Under the pieces are notes generated by a model. That model made no database searches. It had not been told where the DNA came from and worked only from the letters and a program-made list of their open reading frames with translations. A stretch of DNA of 61,952 nt from an uncultured Patescibacteria group bacterium (GTDB lineage Bacteria; Patescibacteriota; JACMRA01): positions 1 through 61,952 of the forward strand of contig CALITC010000002.1 of NCBI GenBank assembly GCA_938041505.1, written 5' to 3'. Of this stretch, positions 17,267-27,133 are shown piece by piece (the stretch's first letter is position 1; each line of letters starts with the position of its first letter). The translations under genes were made by a program, and so were the position numbers.

Positions 17267-18115
17267 TTATTTGAGAAGATCTCCGAGTCCTTTTGGTTTC
17301 TTGACTTCGTGCTTTTCTGGCTCTGGAGCTGCCTTTTGGAGGTCTTCTGCGGATTTCATTTGGGTTTGATCTACAGGTGCTTTCTTGGCTGGTGCTGTGT
17401 CAGCTTGAGGTACAATCTTACCAATGGATGGCTTTGGCTTGGCGGGTTGTTGATCGAGTTTCGGTGCAGCTTTTGAAGGGATATTGAACTTCTTGAGGAG
17501 GTCTTGAGGAGATAACGGCTGCCCAGTAGCAGGTTTTTTCACTTCTAGTAATTGCAGGCTCTCAAGATCATTGATGTCTAAGCGATGTCCTTGATTTAAT
17601 ACTTTTTCTAATTTATCAAGAGCTAGCTCGTCTTCATTAATCTCATTTTTGATATTTTGTTTAAGATATCTTGGCATTTCTTCTCCTTTTGTAATATAGT
17701 AGAAGAATTCTTCGTGTAGCTCTTCTGGAAGAATATCTACAAGTTGATTGAGATCATGCATCATGTCGTATTGATCAGCCATAGTTAGAGCAACAGACAC
17801 TCTAGCGTCGTGATCATTGTGCAGTTTTATAAATCTTTTAGTTATACCTTCTCTTTCCTCATTCGACTGTTCGTAGAAGTGTAAAAGTGCTTTTTCGATA
17901 TATTCTTTAGTTAAATAATTTTTAGCATACATCTTACGCATTATTCCGAAGAAAGGTATCCAGATGCTCACGTTTTCTTCCTCTTCAGAAGGGATTTCGA
18001 ATCCAAGCTCTTGATTAAGAGCCTCTTCCCTCTCTCTCACAGCTTTTAGCTCTGGGTTGTTATCTATATCGAACAAGTGCTCGTAGTTTGGTTCTATTTG
18101 TGTGTTGTCAGACAT
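17267..18115 (-). CDS. Hypothetical protein with Ala/Pro/Lys-rich tail
   Basis: 282 residues. Residues 1-180 are acidic and helical, with no membrane segment. From about 190 the sequence becomes Pro/Ala/Lys/Gln-rich and disordered, ending in KKPKGLGDLLK. It starts 10 bp downstream of the giant membrane-protein gene, so it is probably its cotranscribed cytoplasmic partner. No family recognised. Its close coupling to the giant protein suggests a role in the same complex (inference). Confidence 0.65.
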   Translation of the reverse strand: MSDNTQIEPNYEHLFDIDNNPELKAVREREEALNQELGFEIPSEEEENVSIWIPFFGIMRKMYAKNYLTKEYIEKALLHFYEQSNEEREGITKRFIKLHNDHDARVSVALTMADQYDMMHDLNQLVDILPEELHEEFFYYITKGEEMPRYLKQNIKNEINEDELALDKLEKVLNQGHRLDINDLESLQLLEVKKPATGQPLSPQDLLKKFNIPSKAAPKLDQQPAKPKPSIGKIVPQADTAPAKKAPVDQTQMKSAEDLQKAAPEPEKHEVKKPKGLGDLLK

Positions 18116-18125
18116 ATAATTAAGA

Positions 18126-21100
18126 TTATTTTGATAATAGTGCTGAGAATTGTAATAGTTCGTTGTTACTTAACCCAGTGTTGCTTTTAGATTTATCCAA
18201 TAGCATTTTAAATTGACCTCGCTCTACTATATCTAGTTTACCTGGAATTTGACTATTAATTCTCTTAATTGCTGGGTCACTACTTGCCAAGTATCTACCG
18301 ACAAAATCCATTTGCCGAGCTTGATCTTGTGAATAACCTTGTGACATAAAGATATTCATATTTCTTGGGTTTGTTTGGAATCCTTTGAAACCATCCACAT
18401 TAGAAAGTTGAGATATTATTTTCATATTATCGCTAAAGCTAGTAGATTGAGGCTTAGGTGTCTCAGATTTAGGTTTTTTTGGACTTTGATTTGATTTATT
18501 GCTTGGCTTGCCTTTACCTACATTACTAGAGGTAACATTGATCTGTGGGGCTTCTTGAGCTGCTTTTCTGGCCTTTTCTTGAGCTGCAGAATTCCCACTT
18601 TTTTGCTGACCGAAATTCGCATTTGGGTTGAATGGGTCGTTTGGGTCACCTAGCTCGTTTTTAATTGGACTGACTATACTTGCTCCTCCTTCGTTGGTAA
18701 ATACATCGTAAGAGAACGATTGGTTATCAATGTCATTGGCATTTATTTTGGGCTGTTGGTTACTTTTTGCCCTTGCAGATTCGTCGCTGACAATTTGTTG
18801 AGCGGTTACAGTTTGCTTCTTTCCTTTCTTTGTTTTGTAATTATATGTTGATTTTGGAGAGGCAACTGGAGACGATTTATCAAATTTATATTTTGCTTCT
18901 ATGTTTGGCGCTGGAGACGCACTCGTTGCAAATGGATTTGCGTTTAAGTTCACATTACTATTCTGCGGTGGGTTGAATGGGTTATTCTGGTTATAATTAC
19001 TACTTTCTGGTTTTTCTGGCTCTCCCGTGAATGGATTTACTGGGCTATTTCCTCCTCCACCACTTCCGCCTCCTTGTGGACTTGTTGGGTTGAATGGGTC
19101 GTTTGGATCTATTGGGTCGTCTCCTCCGCCTCCGTTATCTGGAGCTGGTGGGTTGAATGGGTCGTTTGGATCATCTGGGTTTCCTCTATAGTTTCCTCCT
19201 CCGCCTCCTAGCAACGCACTTGTATCGATATTATTATCTTCAGTTCCGTAGAGCGACCTGTCGGCATCTCCAATCTCAATGTTCTCTATTTTTTTATTTA
19301 TCTTTTCTGTTGCTGACTTGTTTTGATTTTTCAGTTCCTTATTATTATTATTTAATACTCTTCGGACATCCTGGATTTTAGGTGGATTTCCTTTTTTAGC
19401 TCTGCTTTCAATCTGGCGTGCTAATTCCTGACTCTTTTTTTCTCCTTTAGACCTGACTTGGTCAAACACTTGAGAAGAGCTTACATCTAATTGTTGATTA
19501 ATAAAATCTTTTGCTTGATTGTTATCTTTGAAATCTGCCTTCATCTTCTCCATAATTATATTTGCCTCCTTGTCTTTCTTACCAGTTTTTGCTGCAATAT
19601 ATCTACTTGTTAAGTCAGAGAACTGATTTCGCTCTTTAGTACTTAAGGTGTCGAATTTGTAGGTTATACTATCATCATCACTTCCAACCTTTATTGTGTC
19701 TCGGTTTGCAAACTCTTTTCTTAGACCGTCAGTCACCTCTTTAGTTCCGTATACATCATGCATTGATGTGTCGCTTTTTAATTTTTTAACTATAGATTGA
19801 GCATCTTCAAGCTTATTCATCTCATTATTTAATTTGATGATGTTGTTGTTAGGTTCGGTAGCTCCTTTTTTCTCTCGAACACCACCAGTGTGGATTTTAG
19901 CACCTTCGCTCATTACAGTTTTGTATTTACCATCAGCTACTACATAGGCATTTTTACCTTCACCAGTGTAATCTCTACCATACATAGTATTGAGATAATT
20001 ATTTCGAATATTATTAGCTGCATGGAATAGCTTATTTTTATCAGTATCAGAATCAGTTAAATTTCCTGACTTAATTAGCTGCTTACCCAGATCGCTTTTT
20101 TGGAACGTACCAGAATCTATAGCCTTTCTCAATCCTTCTTTGGTATCTATATTATTTGTACCAAAATATCTTCTCTCGTATTTTTTCAACGCCTCTTCCT
20201 TTAGCTTAAATTTCTTCTTTTCATTAATTTCATCGTCTGCATCTATTTGAGCCTCTGCTGATAAGTACTCATCTTCAAAAGTTAACCCTTTTGCAACAGC
20301 TCCGTCAGTCAAATAGTCCACTTCTTTGGTTTCACCCGCATCTAAGCCAGAATAAGTATCAACGTACTTATCCCCATCAAGAGATTTCTCAGTTTTATTT
20401 TCCTTTTTGGACGATATATTTTCAAGCTCTCCAAGCCCTTTGGATCCTGGTACTAACCCTCTTAAATCCTTATTTGAGAGTCCGTTAGCTTGAGCAACGC
20501 GTGCGAAATCTCCATATTTGAAGTTGTCTGCATCGATTTGCTTTCGATAGTATGATTTTCTACCTGCATCTGCAGCGAACCTAGCTCTTGCATCCTCATC
20601 GCCATGCAATACCGGTGCTTTGTTTGCAACGATACTCTCAACTTTTGGATCATTTAGTAGGGCGTACTGATCCTGAACTAAGTCAACCAAATTAGGATCG
20701 TTTAGAATTTGATTTCTTAGGTTGTCATCTTGAATGCTTTGCTTAAGAAGAGATCTGTATTTTTCTTTAGTATCGGCACTCATTGAACTTGCACCGCCAC
20801 TCTGGGCTACTTCATCAGACAAGCTCTTTAATAATGAACCAGCTATGCTTGTGTCGTAGTCGGTTTTCTTACCTGTGGTTTGATCGTATTTGAGCTTTGC
20901 TCTTGCTTTTCCTTCTTCTGCAAAATAATCATCCCCTCTTTCTTTTTTGATCTTTTTCATCTCATCAGGACCAAGACCGGTATATCTATTCCAATTAGGA
21001 TTCAGATCCATATCAAACCCAGAAAGTTTTAATGCTCCATTAATTTTTTTATTTCCTCTTGCTATTCTCTCACCCAAATCAAATGCCCGCTCTTTTAGTC

Positions 21101-23492
21101 GTGCTTGACGACCTTTTTTACCTAAATTTAAATTTTCCCAATAAGCAGCCGGTGCTTCTCCAAAGCCTTTCAATATATCATCTGTAGACTCGATAAGATC
21201 TCCTGCAGTATTAAATGCACCTTGTGTCCTATCTTTGAGTCTTTGTCGTCCAGACTGCTTCTTTTTGTAGTCTTTATCAGCGTCACGTGTTTTCTGACGC
21301 AAGGCGTTAATTTGCGCCAATCTTGCTTTACGGGTTTTCTCTGTTAATTTTCCAGCTTTGGCCTCAGCTACTGTTTTCGCATTAAGATTCTTAATATCTA
21401 ATTTATTTTTATTTTTAAGGGCATCCAGCTTCTTCTTCTGACCTCCATCGACTAGCCTGTTGCGCAACCCAATTCCGGCCGCAGCTATTGCGCCTCCTCC
21501 TCTGAGGGTTTGTCCGATGGCGCCGGTGACGGCGTTGAGGGCTCCACTGGCTATGTCTCCGAATTTTTTCTCGAAGAAATCCACCAGTACTTGTAAAGCA
21601 AAGATCGAGACTACTCCACTAAGAAGTGCGAGAACTAATTTGGTTATTTGACCTTCGGATAGGACTGCGGCATTCGCGCTTACCCCTCCAAGGATGGTGT
21701 TTGAGGCTACTGTTTGATCTGTAATATCCCTCACTGCAGATTCGAATGAGCCGGCAAGTGAGTTGATGAGAATCAGACCGAATACAAACGCTGGATAGAA
21801 TAACGTCATCGACCAGAACATCTCAAGCCACTCTTTGGCATATTTTTTCATCTTATCGATCGGTGATAGGAACATTACCAAAGCTAGTGGTGAGGTGATC
21901 ATGAGTAACCAGATTCCAATAGCTCGGAATAACGCAAGGCGTAGGGCTTTGAGGAAGATAAAAATCGCGTAGAGAATTATCAAAACATAGACTACTTCCT
22001 TAATTAATACTGTAAGCTTCTCACCGCTTTGGAAGGTAACTGCGAACGTGTCACTAACGTTATTAACTTGACAGTCAGCGGCAGTTTCAGACAGATTTCC
22101 ACATCTAATCTCAGATACCTTGGATAGACTATCTGATATGTTGTTGATAGCTACTTGTGAACCGGACTCGCCGTTGACATTAGTATTGGTAACATAAGAG
22201 AAGTATACTAGATCCCCCACTCCTTGTACGATATTTACAAAGGTAGTTGTAGCCGCCAAGGTGAAGTTCATCGCAACAGCGATAATAACGATGTTTACTA
22301 AGAATTCGCTGACTTTCAGTTGCTTCTTGATTTGCTTGATATCTAGCAAATACCCGAATCCTACAAAAGTAAAGGAGGCGAGTACTAGCACATTCGCTAC
22401 CTGGATAACGATACGCCACGGATTAGTTGCCACATTGATCAAGCCTTCTGCGGCGGGATTTACACGCACAATAATTAAGAATGCGTTAGCGATCAGCCAG
22501 AATACAGTGTGCACACCCCAACCAACAACCCAGACAATAATAATTAAGATTGCTAGAATTAGATTAAAAATAGTTTTGATGATGTCCGCTAGACCATTCC
22601 CTCCACTACTATTATTTTGAACTTGTATTAATGAACCGCCTGTTGTGTAAGATCTTCCTGTCTCTTTATCAGTAATTGATCCATTACTGTTTATGGTATA
22701 CTCTCTACCTGTTTCGACATCGGTTAATGTTCCATCTCCATTATCTCTGAACTCTGAAGTATCGCCAATGTTATCTTCTACAGATGCATCTGCAGCAACT
22801 GTTTCAAGTGTGGAAAAACTAGATTTCGCTAGTTGCTCAAAGTCAGAAACTTTTGGCTGACTCTCTTCGTTTAATCCGATACAGTTAATATCTCCATTGT
22901 TCTTCACTACGTTATCAGCGATATTAATTCGAGTAGTGTAATCTGAAACGCCACAAACTTTTGCAAAATCATCTCCAAAACCTTCTACAGCCCCGATTGT
23001 TTTACCTGCTGCTCTGTAAAGGTAGACCGGTTCTGAGAAAAAACCTCCTTTTGATGCCCATATATCTCTCTTAGCATCATTATCACCTGGAAAAGTAATA
23101 GTTCTTTTTTTACACTCAAGTCTGGCATTTTCTGCACCGAAAACACGAGTTATTATTTCTCCTTTTAGGTTCAAGGGGTTTGAAAATGCGATGCACTCGT
23201 CTGGAGTTCCTAATGTTTCACTCCCATCAGGTGCAATACATTTGTTTACAGCAAGGCTAGCATCAATGGTTTCAATTTCACAGGTATATCCTTCACTTCT
23301 TAACGAAATAGTATCTGCAGATACAGCAACGTTGACATGTGAGATGGATGTCAAAACAAAAAATAACACAAAAAGTACTCTGAATAATATATGGAATTGG
23401 TAACGCATTTTTTTGTAGATGATATTTATACCTGTATACCAACTCACAGCCTTACCCTCCTCCGTACTTTTTGTTTGTGTTTTGATTTCCAT
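18126..23492 (-). CDS. Giant polytopic membrane protein, VirB6/TrbL-like layout, with NPF-type repeats
   Basis: 1788 residues. N-terminal signal anchor about 34-58; a Cys-containing ectodomain (59-290) with a short tandem repeat NGDGTLTDVETGREYT/INSNGSITDKETGRSYT; six to eight hydrophobic helices between about 303 and 640; then more than 1100 residues of highly charged, presumably cytoplasmic sequence. Between about 1440 and 1620 are repeated DPNDPFNP/NPF motifs in Gly/Pro/Asn-rich linkers. A polytopic core followed by a long soluble tail resembles VirB6/TrbL proteins of type IV secretion systems, but no motif proves it. Its head (MEIKTQTKSTEE...) and promoter are duplicated at 27 kb. The ATPases of a secretion system are not in this window. 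Confidence 0.8.
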   Translation of the reverse strand: MEIKTQTKSTEEGKAVSWYTGINIIYKKMRYQFHILFRVLFVLFFVLTSISHVNVAVSADTISLRSEGYTCEIETIDASLAVNKCIAPDGSETLGTPDECIAFSNPLNLKGEIITRVFGAENARLECKKRTITFPGDNDAKRDIWASKGGFFSEPVYLYRAAGKTIGAVEGFGDDFAKVCGVSDYTTRINIADNVVKNNGDINCIGLNEESQPKVSDFEQLAKSSFSTLETVAADASVEDNIGDTSEFRDNGDGTLTDVETGREYTINSNGSITDKETGRSYTTGGSLIQVQNNSSGGNGLADIIKTIFNLILAILIIIVWVVGWGVHTVFWLIANAFLIIVRVNPAAEGLINVATNPWRIVIQVANVLVLASFTFVGFGYLLDIKQIKKQLKVSEFLVNIVIIAVAMNFTLAATTTFVNIVQGVGDLVYFSYVTNTNVNGESGSQVAINNISDSLSKVSEIRCGNLSETAADCQVNNVSDTFAVTFQSGEKLTVLIKEVVYVLIILYAIFIFLKALRLALFRAIGIWLLMITSPLALVMFLSPIDKMKKYAKEWLEMFWSMTLFYPAFVFGLILINSLAGSFESAVRDITDQTVASNTILGGVSANAAVLSEGQITKLVLALLSGVVSIFALQVLVDFFEKKFGDIASGALNAVTGAIGQTLRGGGAIAAAGIGLRNRLVDGGQKKKLDALKNKNKLDIKNLNAKTVAEAKAGKLTEKTRKARLAQINALRQKTRDADKDYKKKQSGRQRLKDRTQGAFNTAGDLIESTDDILKGFGEAPAAYWENLNLGKKGRQARLKERAFDLGERIARGNKKINGALKLSGFDMDLNPNWNRYTGLGPDEMKKIKKERGDDYFAEEGKARAKLKYDQTTGKKTDYDTSIAGSLLKSLSDEVAQSGGASSMSADTKEKYRSLLKQSIQDDNLRNQILNDPNLVDLVQDQYALLNDPKVESIVANKAPVLHGDEDARARFAADAGRKSYYRKQIDADNFKYGDFARVAQANGLSNKDLRGLVPGSKGLGELENISSKKENKTEKSLDGDKYVDTYSGLDAGETKEVDYLTDGAVAKGLTFEDEYLSAEAQIDADDEINEKKKFKLKEEALKKYERRYFGTNNIDTKEGLRKAIDSGTFQKSDLGKQLIKSGNLTDSDTDKNKLFHAANNIRNNYLNTMYGRDYTGEGKNAYVVADGKYKTVMSEGAKIHTGGVREKKGATEPNNNIIKLNNEMNKLEDAQSIVKKLKSDTSMHDVYGTKEVTDGLRKEFANRDTIKVGSDDDSITYKFDTLSTKERNQFSDLTSRYIAAKTGKKDKEANIIMEKMKADFKDNNQAKDFINQQLDVSSSQVFDQVRSKGEKKSQELARQIESRAKKGNPPKIQDVRRVLNNNNKELKNQNKSATEKINKKIENIEIGDADRSLYGTEDNNIDTSALLGGGGGNYRGNPDDPNDPFNPPAPDNGGGGDDPIDPNDPFNPTSPQGGGSGGGGNSPVNPFTGEPEKPESSNYNQNNPFNPPQNSNVNLNANPFATSASPAPNIEAKYKFDKSSPVASPKSTYNYKTKKGKKQTVTAQQIVSDESARAKSNQQPKINANDIDNQSFSYDVFTNEGGASIVSPIKNELGDPNDPFNPNANFGQQKSGNSAAQEKARKAAQEAPQINVTSSNVGKGKPSNKSNQSPKKPKSETPKPQSTSFSDNMKIISQLSNVDGFKGFQTNPRNMNIFMSQGYSQDQARQMDFVGRYLASSDPAIKRINSQIPGKLDIVERGQFKMLLDKSKSNTGLSNNELLQFSALLSK

Positions 23493-23549
23493 ATATATAT
23501 TTACATGGTTGATACCCTATAGTATATTCTATAAATTGCTTTTCTACAA
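23457..23549 (-). repeat. Promoter and 5'-coding repeat, copy 2 (giant gene)
   Basis: About 93 bp nearly identical to 26979-27071. It contains the promoter TTGTAG (23549-23544), 17 bp, TATACT (23526-23521), an AUG-UAA start-stop (23506-23501) 8 nt before the real ATG, and the first codons. Confidence 0.8.
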
Positions 23550-23562
23550 TAGTATTTGTATT

Positions 23563-24678
23563 TTATTTTGATTCTCGGGACTTTTTGATCTCTTCTTCTT
23601 GTCTTTGAATGGCATTCTTTAGTGTTTGCTTAATGGAACCTGGTTCATATTTATATATCATACTGTTTAATTCTGGATCATCCATACTATCCACAATACT
23701 TTGAATTATCATTTCTTCCACCCCTTGAAAATTAGATTGTCCAAATTCATCCTCTTTGCTGCCAACATGTTGATCATAAGAGACTCGTTCAGCTGCCTTC
23801 TTGATAAATCTATATCCAAAAGGGTTCTCTCCGTTGTACTCGCTTTTTACTTCTTCCACTGCTTGTATAGCTTTTTTCACAAACTTAGCGTCTACCTTTT
23901 TACTTTTTTTTAAAATCTTTAGCTGATTTGCATAAAACCCAGTAATTCTAAGTCTGAAAGGTATACTTTCTTCTATGTGAGCAATATTTAAATCAGATAA
24001 TTCATTCAGCAAGTCGATGTTTTCTTGCACATCTCGGATGATTTCTTTATCGGTTTTACCTTCCTGGCTATTTCTTACTTGTTCAGTTCTACCACCTTGT
24101 TTGATTTGACCTCCGTCATTGTTACTTGTTACCACTTTAATCGATCCGATGAAGGTACTTGCAATTAATAGAGCCCCGAGACTAGCAATTTTTATTTGGT
24201 CTTTTTTGCTGATTTTTCTTTTTTCCTCGATTTTTGAGCTAATTTCATTAATTTTTACGCTTGCTTCTTTAAGGCCTTCTACCATTTTTTCAGGGCTTGA
24301 CTTCATGGTTTTAGCTTCATTTATTTGGTCTTCATCAAGAATGTTATGTTCTTCTTCGACTTCAACACTTTCTTCTGCCAACTCTGTAGAGTCTTGCATA
24401 GCTTCTAGGCCTTTGATAACTTCATCAAGTTGAGCTATGAGTTCCATGTCTTCACTCTCGTTTAAGGCAGTATCTATACCTGCTTTAAGGTCTACAATAT
24501 TTTTTTGGATTTTGGGATAGAATTTTTCTCTGACTGTGTCTGATTTGCCGCTTAGAAACTCATTTTGTTTTTGGATTTCGGCTAGTTTTGTTTTGGCTTC
24601 CTCAGCTGTTACTGCTTGGATTTTGGTTTCTTGTTCTGTTGCTTGTACTTCTGTTGAATTTAGATTTTCTAAAGACAT
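23563..24678 (-). CDS. Coiled-coil, single-TM protein, paralogue C of a three-member family
   Basis: 371 residues. The first 100 residues are almost identical to the paralogues at 24703 and 27134: MSLENLNSTE, then an EETKIQAVTAEEAK-type helix and FLSGKSDTVREKFYPKIQKN. They are acidic and coiled-coil-like. One membrane segment lies near 167-186 (IASLGALLIASTFIGSI), so the protein has an N-terminal cytoplasmic coil and a C-terminal domain on the other side, or the reverse. The C-terminal 180 residues differ from the other two copies. It precedes the giant gene by 71 bp. Function unknown; probably part of the same membrane assembly. Confidence 0.7.
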   Translation of the reverse strand: MSLENLNSTEVQATEQETKIQAVTAEEAKTKLAEIQKQNEFLSGKSDTVREKFYPKIQKNIVDLKAGIDTALNESEDMELIAQLDEVIKGLEAMQDSTELAEESVEVEEEHNILDEDQINEAKTMKSSPEKMVEGLKEASVKINEISSKIEEKRKISKKDQIKIASLGALLIASTFIGSIKVVTSNNDGGQIKQGGRTEQVRNSQEGKTDKEIIRDVQENIDLLNELSDLNIAHIEESIPFRLRITGFYANQLKILKKSKKVDAKFVKKAIQAVEEVKSEYNGENPFGYRFIKKAAERVSYDQHVGSKEDEFGQSNFQGVEEMIIQSIVDSMDDPELNSMIYKYEPGSIKQTLKNAIQRQEEEIKKSRESK

Positions 24679-24702
24679 AATATTTGTATTTTTTTTGTAT
24701 TT

Positions 24703-25845
24703 TTATTTTGCTGTAATTTGTTTTATGATTCCTGTCTCTTCTCTCGTCTGTGCGTTCTCCCTTATCAATTGATCTTTTTCATCTAACATCCTGTTCCAGG
24801 CTGCATGCACATTGTGACTGTAACGATCTGTAAACTCACTTCTTTTGCTTTGTGACAGCATTGGAGAAGCAATATATTCGAGAATGTCGTTTGCTTGACC
24901 ATAGAGAAATGCAGGATCAGCTACGCCAGCTTTATTAATTTGTTTTCCAAATATTACTTTTCCTAATTCAAGCTTACGTATTGCTTCTTCAACAAAATTA
25001 AGGCTGTTTCTATCCAAACCATATCGCTCAGGATTTTCCATAGCAACCTCTAAAATATCGTAAAATTCTCCTATTTTTTTATCTGTTAAGGCGTCTACCA
25101 TGTCTGTACTTATTTTATAACCGTGCGCCCACGTTCCTTTGTCTTTAGTTGAACCACCTTTGTATACAGCTTTATCTGTTTTTTCGTCCATATACTTTCT
25201 TATAAAGTGTTTGAATTTTAAAGCATTTTCAACACTTCTCTCTTTTCCTTTAGCGTTCCAATTATCTTGAAGCTCGGATTTATCCATGGTAAAATCCCCT
25301 ACCTCAATTGATTTTGAGTTATTTAACGTGTTGGAACCTCCGATGAGGATCAACCCACCGAGTGCTAATTGGGCTATCTTTACTTTATGTTTGTCTAGAA
25401 ATTTATTTTTTTTCACTTTTTCAACCACCTCTTGAATATTTTCGATAGCTTGATTTAGATTATCTACTATTTTTTCTACTTGCTCTGGATTGATTTTTAC
25501 TTCTTGCTCTTCTTTACTTTCAGGCGCATCGGAATCGCTTGTCTCTAATGGTGCAGTATTTAATACAGCTAATTCTTTAATGATTTCATCTAACTGTCCA
25601 ATTAATTCCATATCCTCTGACTCGGTTAGCGCTACTTCTATTCCTGCTTTGAGACTTGAAATTTTCTTTTCCATTTTTGGTAAAAACTTCTCTCTAACCG
25701 TATCTGACTTACCGCTTAGAAACTCATTTTGTTTTTGGATTTCGGCTAGTTTTGTTTTGGCTTCTTCTGGATTGAGAGCTTGAATCTTGGTTTCTTGCCC
25801 TGTATCGATTTGTTGTTCTGTAGAATTTAGATTTTCTAAAGACAT
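24703..25845 (-). CDS. Coiled-coil, single-TM protein, paralogue B
   Basis: 380 residues. It shares the MSLENLNSTE head with its neighbours and, after a TM segment around 155-172 (KIAQLALGGLILIGG), shares a C-terminal domain with paralogue A (VGDFTMDKSELQ; FYDILEVAMENPERYGLDR; EEAIRKLELGKVIFGK). It has its own promoter, the same as that of paralogue A, and runs into paralogue C with only 24 bp between them. No known domain recognised. Confidence 0.7.
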   Translation of the reverse strand: MSLENLNSTEQQIDTGQETKIQALNPEEAKTKLAEIQKQNEFLSGKSDTVREKFLPKMEKKISSLKAGIEVALTESEDMELIGQLDEIIKELAVLNTAPLETSDSDAPESKEEQEVKINPEQVEKIVDNLNQAIENIQEVVEKVKKNKFLDKHKVKIAQLALGGLILIGGSNTLNNSKSIEVGDFTMDKSELQDNWNAKGKERSVENALKFKHFIRKYMDEKTDKAVYKGGSTKDKGTWAHGYKISTDMVDALTDKKIGEFYDILEVAMENPERYGLDRNSLNFVEEAIRKLELGKVIFGKQINKAGVADPAFLYGQANDILEYIASPMLSQSKRSEFTDRYSHNVHAAWNRMLDEKDQLIRENAQTREETGIIKQITAK

Positions 25846-25923
25846 ATTAATATTTTTGTTTTTTTTTACTTAAGTTATTTTTATTTATACAGGTATATCC
25901 AAAGATATACGATGTCTGATAGT

Positions 25924-25952
25924 ATTATATCATACATGCAAATTTTAATCAA
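25924..25952 (-). promoter_or_regulatory. Promoter of paralogue B gene
   Basis: TTGATT (25952-25947), 17 bp, TATAAT (25929-25924). The -35, -10 and following leader (CTATCAGACATCGTATATC) are repeated upstream of paralogue A at 28333-28361. Confidence 0.75.
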
Positions 25953-26032
25953 TCAATTTTTTATTCGGAAAATATGACCCAAACAAGTAGTCTAGGTCAT
26001 TATTTTGTTTTCTCATAAGGTTTTTTGAAACT

Positions 26033-27014
26033 TTATAAGGATGATTTAAACTTCTTAAGGTTGTAGTTGCAGTACTTTCCAACCATCTCCTCAGTATAAG
26101 CAGCTGCATATCCAACATGAGCAAGCGTTTCGTGAAGTTCGTCTACTTGAAGTAGTGGCATTTGGATCATTTTTGCTCCTACTTTGAGCATACTTTGCCC
26201 TCTATCTCCAGCTCGGCATATAGCCTGACTATCCATTGAAGGTGTCATGCATAGTGAGTCAGCATTGTAAGTATCAATTTGGATAAGGGCTTTGTTGATC
26301 GCACTGGTGTCCACTTTTATAGCTTTGAGAGCAGATACTTGCTGAGCAAGTTTGGTAGAAGATATACCACCTACCATGTCATACATACCGTCATCAACTA
26401 ACTTGATGTGCTGACTGGCAAGAATATCAGTATTCTTCGAATACTTTTTAGCCTTGCTTAATCTACTATTAAATAGTTTATTAGGCTGGCTATATTCTGA
26501 TGGCGCTGATTGTTGTAGCTGTTGAGTCTCCTTCACCTCGAAAAGTGCTGACTCTGAAGCAACTACGTCTTTGGTCATCGCTTTCGCCCTCACCACGAAC
26601 ATATGTAACAGTCGCTTTTTCGCAAATTAATGTTGGAGCACCTGAATTAAAAAGAGCAACGGTGCTTCTATTAGAATTAATAATAACACACTCGTCTGGA
26701 ACTTTTCGACCCGGAATAAGCTGACCTGAAGCATCTACACATTGCGCTAAACTTATGTCATCTGTTTCTGTCAGCACGTTGATATCACAGGTAAAACCAT
26801 TACTTGTCCTGGTCTCGGTCTCAAACTCTTGAGCATTACCTAATACGGTAGGTGAGAAAACGCTCAAAACAATCACTAACCCTATTATTTTTAATATGGC
26901 CTTTGGTAGTATTCTTTTAGCTAACTGATGCATGGCTTGATGATTAATCAACCTACTCAACCAACCCTGTTTTCTATCTTCCTCCGTACTTTTTGTATGT
27001 GTTTTGTTTTCCAT
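26033..27014 (-). pseudogene. Second copy of the giant protein's head with a short helical tail, frameshifted
   Basis: Two overlapping ORFs (27014-26490 and 26602-26033) make one protein of about 325 residues if joined by a one-base frame change between about 26602 and 26530. The first part starts MENKTHTKSTEE, has a TM/signal segment (about 40-60) and an ectodomain aligned to the giant protein's (SNGFTCDINV..; VPDECVIINSN; LICEKATVTYV). The second part is helical with four Cys and has no counterpart in the giant. No polytopic membrane core. A programmed frameshift is possible but no classical slippery site was seen; mutation or a base-call error is simpler. Confidence 0.65.
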
Positions 27015-27071
27015 ATATTTATTTACATGGTTGATACCATATAGTATATTCTATAAACTACTTTTCTACAA
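26979..27071 (-). repeat. Promoter and 5'-coding repeat, copy 1
   Basis: Near-identical to 23457-23549. Promoter TTGTAG (27071-27066), 17 bp, TATACT (27048-27043); AUG-UAA start-stop at 27028-27023, again 8 nt before the ATG. Confidence 0.8.
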
Positions 27072-27133
27072 GCTGATTATTCTCAGAGTTTACTCACTAT
27101 TAGATAGTTTTTAATAACTCTTGCAACTTAGTT

